Source of the DNA: Fibrobacter succinogenes | Lineage (GTDB): Bacteria > Fibrobacterota > Fibrobacteria > Fibrobacterales > Fibrobacteraceae | Direction of reading: 5' to 3' | DNA length: 64,000 bases | Assembly: GCA_902776765.1 (NCBI GenBank) | Contig: CACYRP010000010.1 | Coordinates: forward strand, 1-64,000 | Notes under the pieces: generated by a model | Databases searched by the model: none | Told to the model about the DNA's origin: nothing | The model's input: the letters and a program-made list of their open reading frames with translations, nothing else | In this document: positions 1 to 8,927 of the stretch, in pieces | How positions within the stretch are numbered: the stretch's first letter is position 1 | How the letters are laid out: the number at the start of each line of letters is the position of its first letter | Position numbers and translations under genes: made by a program

Positions 1-43
1 GGCAGCCGATAAGAACGCAGAGTGGCTATAAGCCAGCCCCGAC

Positions 44-199
44 TTACTTCTTATAGATTTCGTCGCTAACGGTGAGGACCTTACGGCCCTTAGCACGGCG
101 ACGGCTCAAAACAGCACGACCCCAACGGTCTTCCATACGGGCCATAAAACCGTGCTTGTTAACGCGCTTACGATTGTGAGGCTGGAATGTTCTTTTCAT
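44..199 (-). CDS. rpmH: 50S ribosomal protein L34
   Basis: This 51-residue basic protein begins [18 protein letters not shown] and continues with the [20 protein letters not shown]-type core that defines L34, a small protein of the large ribosomal subunit. The length is normal for the family apart from a short C-terminal extension (VSDEIYKK). The ATG at 199 is preceded by an AAAGG-type ribosome binding site. In most bacteria rnpA follows rpmH, but only 43 bases remain before the window edge and no rnpA start could be recognised there. Confidence 0.97.
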   Translation of the reverse strand: MKRTFQPHNRKRVNKHGFMARMEDRWGRAVLSRRRAKGRKVLTVSDEIYKK

Positions 200-240
200 G
201 ATAAAACCTTTCTATGAAAACAGAATTTTTTTGAGACTCA

Positions 241-268
241 AATTTAGTAAAATGTTAGTATTTATCAA
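241..268 (-). promoter_or_regulatory. Candidate sigma-70 promoter of rpmH
   Basis: Reading the minus strand, TTGATA (268-263) and TAAATT (246-241) are separated by 16 bases and lie about 40 bases before the rpmH start. This fits a -35/-10 pair, but the region is AT-rich and the match could be accidental. Confidence 0.4.
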
Positions 269-379
269 GGGGTTACACCTCCCCTAAAGGTTAAAAAATT
301 ACCCCAAACGGGACCCAAACAGAAAGCATTCAACAAAAACACAATGTATTAACATGATGTAAACAGGTATTTTTCTGAG

Positions 380-482
380 GACGAATCGCGGCCACACGAT
401 TCCAGAACTTAGATCTTCGCCCGCTTCGCTCCTAGAACTTAGAAAACACCCCTAAGTTCTAAGTTCTACCAACTAAGTTCTA
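380..482. repeat. Cluster of AACTTAG direct and inverted repeats
   Basis: The 349-base gap between rpmH and the DivIVA-domain gene holds AGAACTTAG at 404-412 and 434-442, and the reverse complement CTAAGTTCT at 452-460, AAGTTCTA at 461-468 and CTAAGTTCTA at 473-482. A small hairpin (GAATCG/CGATTC, about 382-401) lies just upstream. The copies could fold against each other into a long hairpin just before the DivIVA-domain gene. It looks like a dispersed intergenic palindrome rather than a terminator because no T-tract follows. The remainder of the gap holds only the rpmH promoter and AT-rich DNA. Confidence 0.6.
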
Positions 483-548
483 TACAACCCCACCCCCTTT
501 TTATATCTTTTAATTACATAATAGATAATAGCGCAATAGTAGGATTTT

Positions 549-1058
549 ATGGAACTTACACCACTTGACATCAGAAACCAGACATTCCACAAGAAAAGCT
601 TTAGCGGCTACGATCCGGATGAAGTGAAGGCGTTTTTGGAGACGACCGCCACGGCATTCGAGAACATGTTCCGCGACCGCACGAACTTGACAGAACGTCT
701 GAAAGTTGCCGAAGAACGCGTAAACTACTACCGTCAAATCGAAAAGACAATCCAGGAAGCTGTTGTCACCATGCAGCGCACGATTAACGAAGTCAAGGCG
801 TCTGCCGAAAAAGAAGCCGAGATTATCGTTGCCGAAGCCAAGGCACGCGCCATGCGCGAAGTCGAAAGCATCAAGCGCGAAAGCGAAAACTTGCGTACTG
901 AAATCGAGCAGCTCCGCCAGCTCCGCACCAACTATTTCATCCGTTGCCGCGCGCTCATCCACAGCCAAGACGAACTGCTCTCTGCCATGGAAAACGACCA
1001 GCAGAAAGAATTCGAAGCCCCCGTGAGACCGAATAACGGCGGCATCGCGCTCACTTAA
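549..1058 (+). CDS. DivIVA-domain coiled-coil protein
   Basis: This 169-residue protein opens with MELTPLDIRNQTFHKKSFSGYDPDEVKAFL, the N-terminal signature of the DivIVA/GpsB fold (family knowledge: the membrane-binding hook followed by the YDxDEV segment). Residues about 35-150 are strongly charged and heptad-like, consistent with a long parallel coiled coil. In Gram-positives DivIVA marks curved membranes at poles and septa; in Gram-negatives outside that setting the role is usually unassigned. It is 8 bases from the next gene and likely co-transcribed with it. A polar or cell-shape scaffold role is inference only. Confidence 0.85.
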   Translation: MELTPLDIRNQTFHKKSFSGYDPDEVKAFLETTATAFENMFRDRTNLTERLKVAEERVNYYRQIEKTIQEAVVTMQRTINEVKASAEKEAEIIVAEAKARAMREVESIKRESENLRTEIEQLRQLRTNYFIRCRALIHSQDELLSAMENDQQKEFEAPVRPNNGGIALT

Positions 1059-1066
1059 CTTACGCC

Positions 1067-1291
1067 ATGAGAATAAACATCAAGGTACATGCGCGTAGCA
1101 AACGCGAAAGCATAACGCCGCTCCCGGACGGGAGCTACAAAGTCGATGTCAAGGCGCCACCGGTAGATGGCGCTGCAAACGAAGCCATCTGCGAACTCAT
1201 CGCAGATTATTTCCACGTTCACAAACGCGATGTTTCTGTAGTTGTAGGCTCCACGAACAACAAGAAAGTTATCGAAATCTTAGGTAAATAA
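1067..1291 (+). CDS. DUF167 (YggU-type) protein
   Basis: This 74-residue protein matches the DUF167/YggU family by its pattern: an IKVHARSKRESI start, the central VKAPPVDGAANEA segment that is the family hallmark, and the C-terminal VVVGSTNNKKVIEI strand. The family is small (70-100 residues) and widespread, and has no firmly assigned function. It follows the DivIVA-domain gene by 8 bases and probably shares its transcript. Confidence 0.88.
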   Translation: MRINIKVHARSKRESITPLPDGSYKVDVKAPPVDGAANEAICELIADYFHVHKRDVSVVVGSTNNKKVIEILGK

Positions 1292-1345
1292 ATACCGCAA
1301 AAATCGAGGGGCATCCAACACGCTATTTTCTTGAGTAAGTTGATT

Positions 1346-2953
1346 ATGAAAATTTCAATTCAGTCCAAAATTTTACTTCTTTCTTTATCTTGCACGCTTA
1401 TCAGCACGCTCTCGCTTGGCATTCTGAGTACCATATTCATAAGCCGGACGACGCAACGCAATTCCATGCAATACATGAACGACCAGGCTAGTGCCGAAGC
1501 CGCGAAGCTGAACTACATGTTCGAATCGCATGAGAAATACATGATGGCTGCAGCCGCCGGGGTTCTTTCGCAAATAAAAGAAGATTCCACATTTTTAACC
1601 GACGAGACAAAGCTTCACACCAACATCGAAGGTATCCAAGAACGACTTCATTCAACAATTTATAACCTTACAGGGACAAAAAGCGTCTACGTCAGATTCA
1701 GCCCGCAAATTGTAAATTCAAACGAAGGCATTTTCCTCGTTAGAGAGAGCCCCGACGGCCAATTCAAACCATACAAATTAACAAACATTTCGCAGTTTAG
1801 CCCAACAGATCTAGAACACGTCGGTTGGTATTACAAGCCCATTCTATCGGGCAGCCCCATCTGGCTCCCTCCCTATTACAACAAGAACTACAATTCCTAC
1901 ATCATTTCTTACGTCATCCCCATGTTCCTGAACAACAAGGAAATAGGCGTTGCAGGTATAGATATCGACTTTGAATTATTGAGCAAGCAACTTTCGCAAG
2001 TCCGCATCATGACATCGGGATTTGCATTCCTAGAAGACAACGAAGGGCTTGTTGTTTACCACCCCACCCTCCCCGCAGGGCTCACGTTCAAACCCGAAGA
2101 CGATCAAGTTAAATTGACGTACCCGCTCCAAAACGGCATGAAGCTCATCATGGTCGTGCCAACGGTCGAAATCAACGCCCAACGCGACAAGCACATCAAA
2201 CAAAGTATCATCTTTATTCTACTCCTTTTATGCTTCACAACAGCCATTTCGATATTCTTTTCGAGAAGCATTACAAAATCGCTTAAGAAGCTCACCGCAG
2301 AAGCAAAAAAGATGATTACCGGCGACATGAATGCCGATTTCAATATCAATCAAAACGACGAAATCGGCGATCTCGCCAAAAGTTTTACTGCCGCTAAATT
2401 CCACATCACTCAATACATGAAGCAAATGCAGGGCCTAGCTTTCCAGGATTCGCTCACGGGCGTTCGCAACAAGATGGCCTACGACAATTACCTGAGCGAT
2501 TTGGACCAGCGCATACAAACAAACGATATAAAATCTTATGCCATCGTCGTTTTTGACCTGAACAACCTTAAGGAAATTAACGACACCTACGGTCACGAAA
2601 ACGGGAACGAATACCTAATCAATTCGTGCAAGTTAATTTGTCAGGTGTTTACGCATAGTCCAATCTTTAGAATTGGCGGCGACGAATTCATTGCCATTCT
2701 GACTGGAGAAGATTTAAAACAATCCCACAACCTTCTAAAGAAACTCAGGGAAGGCATGGTGGCAACCAAGAACGCGGCGTTCCCGTGGAAACACATTTCC
2801 ATTGCATACGGCATTGAAATCGCCCAATCTGCCAAAGACACAACTATCGCGGAAACGTTCAACAAGGCCGACAAGAACATGTACAAGAACAAGCGCGCCA
2901 TCAAGCTTGCAGAGCAGGGGCAACCTGTAGAAGAAAAAAAGCCACAAAGCTAA
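1346..2953 (+). CDS. Membrane sensor diguanylate cyclase (Cache-HAMP-GGDEF)
   Basis: The protein has an N-terminal membrane segment, an extracytoplasmic sensor of about 250 residues with Cache-like features (WYYKPILSGSPIWLPPYYN, then IPMFLNNKEIGVAGIDIDF), a second membrane segment near residues 290-310, a HAMP linker and a C-terminal GGDEF domain. The catalytic IGGDEF motif is intact (GGDEF at residues 444-448 from this start), so synthesis of cyclic di-GMP is expected; there is no EAL domain. A TTG at 1331 would add five residues, but the GAG before the ATG at 1346 has better spacing. The ligand is unknown. The gene ends 10 bases from the convergent AraC-type regulator. Confidence 0.92.
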   Translation: MKISIQSKILLLSLSCTLISTLSLGILSTIFISRTTQRNSMQYMNDQASAEAAKLNYMFESHEKYMMAAAAGVLSQIKEDSTFLTDETKLHTNIEGIQERLHSTIYNLTGTKSVYVRFSPQIVNSNEGIFLVRESPDGQFKPYKLTNISQFSPTDLEHVGWYYKPILSGSPIWLPPYYNKNYNSYIISYVIPMFLNNKEIGVAGIDIDFELLSKQLSQVRIMTSGFAFLEDNEGLVVYHPTLPAGLTFKPEDDQVKLTYPLQNGMKLIMVVPTVEINAQRDKHIKQSIIFILLLLCFTTAISIFFSRSITKSLKKLTAEAKKMITGDMNADFNINQNDEIGDLAKSFTAAKFHITQYMKQMQGLAFQDSLTGVRNKMAYDNYLSDLDQRIQTNDIKSYAIVVFDLNNLKEINDTYGHENGNEYLINSCKLICQVFTHSPIFRIGGDEFIAILTGEDLKQSHNLLKKLREGMVATKNAAFPWKHISIAYGIEIAQSAKDTTIAETFNKADKNMYKNKRAIKLAEQGQPVEEKKPQS

Positions 2954-2963
2954 AGCAAACGGA

Positions 2964-3905
2964 TTACGCCTTGTTCCGGAATTCCTTGGGAGATTGCCCT
3001 GTAAATTCCTTGAACGCCTGAGCGAACTTGCTGGAATTGGTATAGCCCACACGGCCCGCAATTTCGGCAATATTCAATTTTCCATCCAGCAAAAGCTGGG
3101 TGGCTTTTTTCATGCGATACGTTTTGAGGTACGAATAAATAGAATCGCCATACGCTAGCTTGAAATACTTTTTCATTTGCGTCGGGCTCATTTCGATTTG
3201 CTTAGAGAGCTGTTCGAGCGTCAGATGGTCCTCGATGTTTTCGCGAAGAATTTCGCGCAAGAGTTCCATTTTGCCTTTGTATTGGCCTGGGATTTTGGCA
3301 GCAGTTTCGTATTTGGCTTCGGAATCGAGGCGGCTCAAGAAAAGAATCAGTTCCAGCACTTTAATCTTGAAGTACGGCAAGCGGATGTTTTTAGGGAGCC
3401 TGTACAGTTCCGAAAAGATATGGCTTACATGTTCGCTCGACGGGAGTTTTAACGGGAGCGTTAGCGGCTGGATTTTTTGAATGAGGGCCGCAAAGTCCAC
3501 GCCGACCGCCTTAAACATGTTCATGAGTTCGCTCTGGCAGCGATCCATCGAGAATATCACTGCGATACCGTGATAGCAATGCACGGGGAATTGGTATGTT
3601 CTGCTAGCCGGCATTTGATCCAAAAGCAACAAGCCGTTTTCTTCCATGGAGCGCGGCGAAGAATTCGAATCGAGCCATTCCGAACTGCCGTTATGGCAGT
3701 GCAAGACAATCAGGCTTTTCCCTTGATTTTCAAAGTTAAACGTAAATTCCTTGAGATGGAAATTGCTGTAAAAGACCTGAAGCCCTGGCAAAACATTATA
3801 CACTAGAAGATGTCCGGTTCCCGTTTTATTTTGAAGCATATAATGAGAAAAGAAATCTGTATTCTGTATTTGAATCAGATTTCTATCGGGAACAGGCCTT
3901 ATCAT
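2964..3905 (-). CDS. AraC-family regulator, PchR/YbtA-like
   Basis: This 313-residue protein has a divergent N-terminal effector domain (about 1-210) and a C-terminal AraC/XylS DNA-binding domain (about 215-313) with two helix-turn-helix units: LTLEQLSKQIEMSPTQMKKYFK and NIAEIAGRVGYTNSSKFAQAFKEFTGQSPKEFR. Its size and arrangement match the siderophore-responsive regulators PchR (pyochelin) and YbtA (yersiniabactin), which bind the ferric siderophore and activate transport and synthesis genes. It lies next to the tonB operon and close to the NRPS operon. I infer that it recognises the 20-bp-phased repeats found upstream of those operons. The N-terminal domain has no motif that identifies the ligand. 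Confidence 0.9.
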   Translation of the reverse strand: MIRPVPDRNLIQIQNTDFFSHYMLQNKTGTGHLLVYNVLPGLQVFYSNFHLKEFTFNFENQGKSLIVLHCHNGSSEWLDSNSSPRSMEENGLLLLDQMPASRTYQFPVHCYHGIAVIFSMDRCQSELMNMFKAVGVDFAALIQKIQPLTLPLKLPSSEHVSHIFSELYRLPKNIRLPYFKIKVLELILFLSRLDSEAKYETAAKIPGQYKGKMELLREILRENIEDHLTLEQLSKQIEMSPTQMKKYFKLAYGDSIYSYLKTYRMKKATQLLLDGKLNIAEIAGRVGYTNSSKFAQAFKEFTGQSPKEFRNKA

Positions 3906-3925
3906 AATTTACACTCTCTTAAAAA

Positions 3926-3958
3926 TTAGATTAAACCAAGTATTTTAGACTTAACCAA
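3926..3958. promoter_or_regulatory. Direct repeat upstream of the AraC-type regulator
   Basis: TTAGATTAAACCAA (3926-3939) and TTAGACTTAACCAA (3945-3958) are repeated with a 19-base offset just upstream of the regulator start at 3905. A third similar copy, TTAGATTTAACTAA, is at 46617-46630, overlapping the end of the operator triplet upstream of the second ABC pair. The position fits an autoregulatory site, but the DNA here is very AT-rich and also contains TTAATTAAATTAG palindromes, so the assignment is tentative. Confidence 0.4.
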
Positions 3959-4033
3959 TTTAATTAGCTTTGATTAATTAAATTAGTTTTATCTAAATTT
4001 AGGCAATTTTCAAGAAAGCGTCAAGGAGTTTAT

Positions 4034-5254
4034 CTAGAAGAAATACTTACCTTTTACCCATATTTGTGTATTTTTCTTGTAAGTTTTGAACGTTCCGCGC
4101 CTCCCTCCAAGCCAATCGGCGCCTAAAGAGAGCGTAATTTGGTCACTCAGCAGGTAATCGGCGGCAGGGCGCACATAAAAACCGACATTATCGACATCGA
4201 ACATTCCGTAAACGGAAAACTTGAGCGTATTGTTCAAGACTTCCTTGGAAATTCGCGCCGTAATCATGGATGTATTTTGCTCCGTTCCCAACACATCACG
4301 ATAATCCATAATGACTTTATGCATGTATTGCGCCATGACTGTCCAATTGTTACCCGCATACCAATCGATACCGATTAAGCCATTGAACGATTTTCTGAAC
4401 CAGTAATCCATTGAATTTTTCAACGCAATGGGCTCACCGAAATACACCGCCACTTCGCCACGAATCACAAGTTCACCTGCCGGGATCGAAACATCGCCAC
4501 CGACAACGTTCATCGGTTCGTAAACGCCCTTAATCACGGCAGATTTCGCCTCTGGATCAAAGCTTGCAATCGTAACAGGCGACTTGTTGAAAGTGCGCAG
4601 CGCCGTAAGCGAAAAATCCAGATTTTCGAGGAAGAATCGGAAACGACCGCCGACTTCGCTATTCTTGATGTGTTTTGCAGGCGTACCGCTCAAGTCCATG
4701 CGCATTCCGTCAGGCACAGGCATTTGCCACGGATTGTCATCGCTTGTCGGAATCACGAAATAATCAGGAACAGGCACAAAGACGACTTCGGCAGAAAAGC
4801 TTTCGCCCGGAAACTTGAGGTTAATCGCATTTACCGGAACGCGGATATCGTCATAATCGTTCGCCATGAATTCGGTGTAGTCCATAGGCGAAATAAGGTC
4901 GGTAATGCGGAGTCCATCGGCAACGCCCCACGTGACGATTTGGCGACCGGCCTTGACTTCGAGGTATTTGCCGGCATAGTCGAAATACGCCTCGCGGAGA
5001 AATGCTCCCGTCTGTTTTTCAATAATGCCATTGTAAGCGAGATTCACACTCGAAAAGAGCGAAGCCTCGCCGTAATCGGCGCGCATTTCAAGGCGGAGGC
5101 GAGTCCGCGAAGACATAATCTTGTGCGGGCTTTGCAACTGCAATGCGTGATAAGAATCCACAAAGCCATTCAACTGTAGCGAAAGCTCATCCTGGGCATG
5201 TGCGGACAACGCGAACACTACGAACGACAAAGCGAGACTCAATTTTTTTATCAT
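4034..5254 (-). CDS. Outer-membrane beta-barrel protein, DUF1302-like
   Basis: The 406-residue product has a signal peptide (MIKKLSLALSFVVFALSAHAQ) and then alternating beta-strand sequence ending in an aromatic residue (GKYFF), typical of outer-membrane barrels. The REAYFDYAGKYLEVKAGRQIVTWG segment resembles DUF1302-type porin-like proteins. The ATG at 5254 is chosen over an upstream start because AAGGAG sits seven bases before it. It is the last gene of the tonB operon, behind an RND transporter and a LolA-like periplasmic protein; such trios are found together in other Gram-negatives. A role as the outer-membrane partner in envelope transport is inferred. The substrate is unknown. Confidence 0.72.
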   Translation of the reverse strand: MIKKLSLALSFVVFALSAHAQDELSLQLNGFVDSYHALQLQSPHKIMSSRTRLRLEMRADYGEASLFSSVNLAYNGIIEKQTGAFLREAYFDYAGKYLEVKAGRQIVTWGVADGLRITDLISPMDYTEFMANDYDDIRVPVNAINLKFPGESFSAEVVFVPVPDYFVIPTSDDNPWQMPVPDGMRMDLSGTPAKHIKNSEVGGRFRFFLENLDFSLTALRTFNKSPVTIASFDPEAKSAVIKGVYEPMNVVGGDVSIPAGELVIRGEVAVYFGEPIALKNSMDYWFRKSFNGLIGIDWYAGNNWTVMAQYMHKVIMDYRDVLGTEQNTSMITARISKEVLNNTLKFSVYGMFDVDNVGFYVRPAADYLLSDQITLSLGADWLGGRRGTFKTYKKNTQIWVKGKYFF

Positions 5255-5274
5255 ATTTTTCTCCTTAATGGGAG

Positions 5275-5343
5275 ATGCCCGCTCAGTAGCGGGCATGACA
5301 TTCAAGACTTAACTGGATCCTTCGTCCCTACGGTCCTCAGGAT
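5275..5343. repeat. Two intergenic palindromes (REP-like) inside the operon
   Basis: ATGCCCGCT (5275-5283) pairs perfectly with AGCGGGCAT (5288-5296) across a four-base loop. A second palindrome with ATCCT/AGGAT arms follows at about 5318-5343 and ends in GATGACG, like the elements near 60112-60175. They separate the LolA-like gene from the barrel gene. They may act as mRNA-stabilising hairpins or be remnants of a dispersed element; neither has a T-tract. Confidence 0.55.
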
Positions 5344-5372
5344 GACGTAGAATGCGTCCCCCCCCCTAATAA

Positions 5373-6146
5373 CTACAGCCCTCTTTCCAGTTTGTTCACC
5401 GTAAAGATCTTGGAATCGAGCTGGATGTTGTATTTCGGATCGAGGAAAAGAAGTTCCGTCGAGTGACCTGTTTGAACATTCTTCATTTCCATCTTGCCGA
5501 CGGTCCAGAAGCCATCCACCTTCTTGATGTCCGAAGAAACCATTTGACGATGGAGCTTGCCGAGCTTGTCGTAGAATTCGACTTTCTCGACCACATCGCA
5601 ATCCTTGCGGATCCAAATGAGTTTCTTTGAGAAGATTTCGCCACTCTTTTTCGGAGTCGATTCGATAACCCAATAGTCATGACCGTTTGCGTTTTCTTCA
5701 CGAACAAGCTTATGCGTATCTTCATCGACATTGCGTTTGCCGATATCATCATACGTGAAGTCGGAACCCATGAAGTAATCGGTCTTGGAGCTTTTTCCGC
5801 TGATGCGGCGAGTCTTTTTCAAAGCGGGCAAGTAAAGCCACTTGTCGTCTTCTTTGTTGACATCGTCATAATTCACGGTCAAGAATCCCGTACCCTTCAC
5901 GTCGTTCGGGTAAAGGAAGAACATGATAGTCTTGGTATCGGCACCGACATCCATTGCATACGAAGTAATCTTGCGGACGCGGGTGTTTCCGCTCTTGTTC
6001 ACGAGCTTCATTTCCATTGATGAAGAGCGCGTATCGCCATCGGGACGGTCCTTGACCTTGATCATGATATCGCGGGCACTCGGTTGTGCCACAGACATTG
6101 TGCAGAGCGCAACAACGAGCATCGCAGCGGTTTTTGCAATTTTCAT
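5373..6146 (-). CDS. Periplasmic LolA-like outer-membrane lipoprotein-sorting family protein
   Basis: The 257-residue protein has a cleavable signal peptide ([22 protein letters not shown]). It shows the layout of the outer-membrane lipoprotein-sorting (LolA-like) family: [22 protein letters not shown], then [35 protein letters not shown], then an antiparallel strand pattern to the C-terminus. The conserved WLYLP...R+I and GSDF segments are characteristic. Family members are periplasmic, hydrophobic-cavity proteins often encoded with MMPL-type RND pumps, as here (10 bases downstream of one). A periplasmic carrier for a lipidic or hydrophobic cargo is inferred. Confidence 0.82.
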   Translation of the reverse strand: MKIAKTAAMLVVALCTMSVAQPSARDIMIKVKDRPDGDTRSSSMEMKLVNKSGNTRVRKITSYAMDVGADTKTIMFFLYPNDVKGTGFLTVNYDDVNKEDDKWLYLPALKKTRRISGKSSKTDYFMGSDFTYDDIGKRNVDEDTHKLVREENANGHDYWVIESTPKKSGEIFSKKLIWIRKDCDVVEKVEFYDKLGKLHRQMVSSDIKKVDGFWTVGKMEMKNVQTGHSTELLFLDPKYNIQLDSKIFTVNKLERGL

Positions 6147-6155
6147 AAAATCCTC

Positions 6156-8531
6156 CTATTTTCCAAAGATTTTGAATTTCTTGATTAAAAGCGGTGTGAC
6201 AAACAGGTCAGCAAGCAAAGCCGAGACAAGTCCCACAAACACCACAAAGCCGAAGTTGAACATCTGCGTTGCAGCCGAGGTGGTAAAGCCCGCAAAGGTT
6301 GCCACCATGATAATCGTCGTCATCACAAGCGCAGGGCCTGCCAAGCGGAACACACGGAGAATGGCTTCGCGATAATTCCTGTTGCGATCAAATTCCACAT
6401 GGCCATGGTTGATAAAGTGAATCGTATCATCGACGGAAAGGCCGATAATCATCGGGATAAGCGTTGCCGTCATCATGTCAAGCGGGATGTTGCAAAGTCC
6501 AAGATAGCCACCCACGAAAATGCCCGGCGCGATGTTCGGAATCATGCCGATAAGCCCCGTGCGCACAGAGCCAAAGACAATCATCAAAAGCACCGCCACA
6601 ATCACAACTGAGATGAGGAACGATGTCATCTGTCCCACTTCCAAGTATTGCTGCATAGCAGTAAACTGCGGCAAGTTACCCACAGCCGTTACCTTTGCAT
6701 CCTTGAAAAGTTCACGGGCGAAGCTCTGCAAATCCTCGATTTCCTTCTGGAGTTCATTGGAGTTGTAGCTCGAAATTTCCACCATCAAGCGGAGCTTCTT
6801 GTAATCGTAATCCATCCAGTAGCTTGCTTCGGAACCACCGGCATTCTCGTACAGCAAGAGCAGCTGCGCCACCTGTTCTCCGGTTTCGGGGATGGCGTAC
6901 TTTTCTTGGCGGTTTTCATTCAAGGTGCGATCAAGATCCTTGAGAATGTCAAGAATGGAGGTAGAACGCTTCGTGAGCGGATACTTTTGCGCATGTTCCT
7001 GTAACTGCTCCAACTTCTTGAGATTTTCGACTTCTTTCGCCTTGTCGTTTGTACCAAAGTCAATGACCAAATCGTAAGAATAGAAACTCCCAATTTCGGA
7101 TTCGGCAACGTAGAGCATCTTGTTCACGTATTCCACCTTGCGGCCCATGGTGCGTTCCACATCAAAGGCGGGTTCCATTTTGGTAACGCCGTAAATGGAA
7201 ATGACGGTAATAACGGCAAACACAACAGCAATCGGCTTTCCATGAGTAAGAACAAATTCACCAACCTTGTTCAGGATAACGCCCATACGGGTATCACCGC
7301 GTTCGAGTACTTTGGCGTTTGGCTTTTTGTCCTTGCCAAAGCTCAAAAGAATCGGTGAAACCGTGAGCGCCACCAGGAGAATAAACGCAACCGCAATGGA
7401 CGAAAGGATACCCACGGAGCGGATAGGCTTGAGCATCACCGAAAGGAACGAGAGGAGTGCCACAATTGTCGTAAGGCCCGAGAAAAGCACAGACCAGCCG
7501 GTTTCTTTCATGGCATAAAGCACAGATTCCTTGCGCTTACCCGTGAGCATCATATTTTTGCGGAAGAACGAATTGATGTGAATGTTATACGCAATAGAAA
7601 CGGCGAATGCCAAGATGACAGGCACCATGATGTTGGTCGCATCCATGTAAAGCCCGAGATAGCCAACAAGTCCAAACGTCATGATGACGCCAGCAAACGT
7701 GGTAATCAACGGAGAAACGATTCCACGGAGCGAACGCGTCACTAGGAACATCACGACAATAGCACAGAGAATCGTAATGACAAAGATGCGGCTCATTTCT
7801 TCACCAATGAACTTCAATTTTTGATGACTCAGGTAGGGCATACCTGTTGCACGCGGGTGGAGCGGTGCATATTTTGCCTTGTGAATGATTTCATCGGTTT
7901 CGCGGCCAGTCTTCATGTCCGGTGCTTCTGCCTTCACGCCTTTAGCTTCGCCTTCGGCCTTCCACACTGAATCTTCTGGGAAGGGGCGGAGCTTGATATT
8001 GATGAAGGATTGCTTGCGGTCGCTCGAAATGAGCTTTTTCGCAAGTTCCGGCTTTGCGGCTAGACGCTTTTCAATTTCGGCAAGGCCCGCTGCACCTGTC
8101 GGGATTTCTTCGGGGACAATCTGCGTGATTTCCATGCCCTCATCGGTACCGAGCATGTATTCCAAATCAGTAATCGATGTCGCCTTGCCATCGGAATACG
8201 AAAGGCTATCACGCAACTCGTTCGACAGTTCGCGCAACAGTTTCAAATTATCGGGGCTGATGATGGAATGGTCACTTTCAACAAGGACGCCCACAAAATA
8301 GTCATTACCGAAAGTTTCCTTAAACTTGTCCGTTTCGATAAGCATCGGGTCGCCTTCGATAAAGTAACTATCCCATGAAGCTTCGACATAAATCTTTTTC
8401 ATGCCCACGATAGAAATTGCAAGTAGCGCAACAAAGGCGACGAGCAAAAGAGCTCGGTGGGCAATCAGAAACTTCGCGAAGTTTTCAAACTTTTCGTTTA
8501 CTTTTTCGATATTAATTCGAATCTTAGACAT
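6156..8531 (-). CDS. RND superfamily (MMPL-type) exporter
   Basis: This protein of about 791 residues has the duplicated RND architecture: one N-terminal membrane helix, a periplasmic domain, a five-helix bundle, and then the same again. Internal repeats are visible as MVPVILAFAVSIAYNIHI in the first half and LIPMIIGLSVDDTIHFINH in the second, the latter with the D-D pair usual in MMPL/HpnN-type proton-driven pumps. The ATG at 8531 is preferred to a GTG at 8537 because GAAGGAG is spaced correctly; it starts two bases after exbD stops. Members move lipids and hydrophobic molecules toward the outer membrane. Linkage to tonB, and to an acyl-ligase-containing NRPS cluster on the other strand, makes metallophore export a candidate role. 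Confidence 0.88.
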   Translation of the reverse strand: MSKIRINIEKVNEKFENFAKFLIAHRALLLVAFVALLAISIVGMKKIYVEASWDSYFIEGDPMLIETDKFKETFGNDYFVGVLVESDHSIISPDNLKLLRELSNELRDSLSYSDGKATSITDLEYMLGTDEGMEITQIVPEEIPTGAAGLAEIEKRLAAKPELAKKLISSDRKQSFINIKLRPFPEDSVWKAEGEAKGVKAEAPDMKTGRETDEIIHKAKYAPLHPRATGMPYLSHQKLKFIGEEMSRIFVITILCAIVVMFLVTRSLRGIVSPLITTFAGVIMTFGLVGYLGLYMDATNIMVPVILAFAVSIAYNIHINSFFRKNMMLTGKRKESVLYAMKETGWSVLFSGLTTIVALLSFLSVMLKPIRSVGILSSIAVAFILLVALTVSPILLSFGKDKKPNAKVLERGDTRMGVILNKVGEFVLTHGKPIAVVFAVITVISIYGVTKMEPAFDVERTMGRKVEYVNKMLYVAESEIGSFYSYDLVIDFGTNDKAKEVENLKKLEQLQEHAQKYPLTKRSTSILDILKDLDRTLNENRQEKYAIPETGEQVAQLLLLYENAGGSEASYWMDYDYKKLRLMVEISSYNSNELQKEIEDLQSFARELFKDAKVTAVGNLPQFTAMQQYLEVGQMTSFLISVVIVAVLLMIVFGSVRTGLIGMIPNIAPGIFVGGYLGLCNIPLDMMTATLIPMIIGLSVDDTIHFINHGHVEFDRNRNYREAILRVFRLAGPALVMTTIIMVATFAGFTTSAATQMFNFGFVVFVGLVSALLADLFVTPLLIKKFKIFGK

Positions 8532-8533
8532 AC

Positions 8534-8926
8534 TCACTCCTTCTTTAGTTCATTGACAAACTGTATGTTGTAGATTTTTTCCAGCTGGAGGACGTCCAAA
8601 ACTTCAGCGACTTTTTCGTAGGGCGTTTTTTTGTCGATTTTCAAGGCAACCGGAGCCTTTTTATTTTGCACCGCAGCGCTCTTGTTCTTCAAGATTTCAA
8701 CCGATGCAATTTCACCATTGATGGCGATTTCCGTTTCCGAGAGTTCAATAAAGAATCCTTCGGAAACTTCTTGCTTGACTTCGCTCGATGTCTCGGGCAA
8801 GAGAAGTTTAAGGACAGACTTGTCCTGCTTAAAGACTGATGTCACCAGGAAGAATACAAGCAACAAAAAGACACAGTCAATAAGCGGTGTCATGTCCAAG
8901 GAGATTCGATGACGTCTTTTTGCCAT
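8534..8926 (-). CDS. exbD: Biopolymer transport protein ExbD
   Basis: The 130-residue protein has a short basic N-terminus, one membrane helix (about residues 15-37) and a periplasmic domain, as in ExbD/TolR. The helix begins LDMTPLIDCVFLLLVFF with the conserved proton-pathway aspartate at residue 17. The start at 8926 is chosen because AAAAGG precedes it and it lies one base beyond the exbB stop. With ExbB and TonB it would use the proton-motive force to energise the two TonB-dependent receptors in this locus. Confidence 0.93.
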   Translation of the reverse strand: MAKRRHRISLDMTPLIDCVFLLLVFFLVTSVFKQDKSVLKLLLPETSSEVKQEVSEGFFIELSETEIAINGEIASVEILKNKSAAVQNKKAPVALKIDKKTPYEKVAEVLDVLQLEKIYNIQFVNELKKE

Positions 8927-8927
8927 T

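Noticed and set aside
1-43. 3' start of rnpA after rpmH.
   Set aside because: The expected neighbour in many bacteria, but no start codon or recognisable residues could be assigned in 43 bases.
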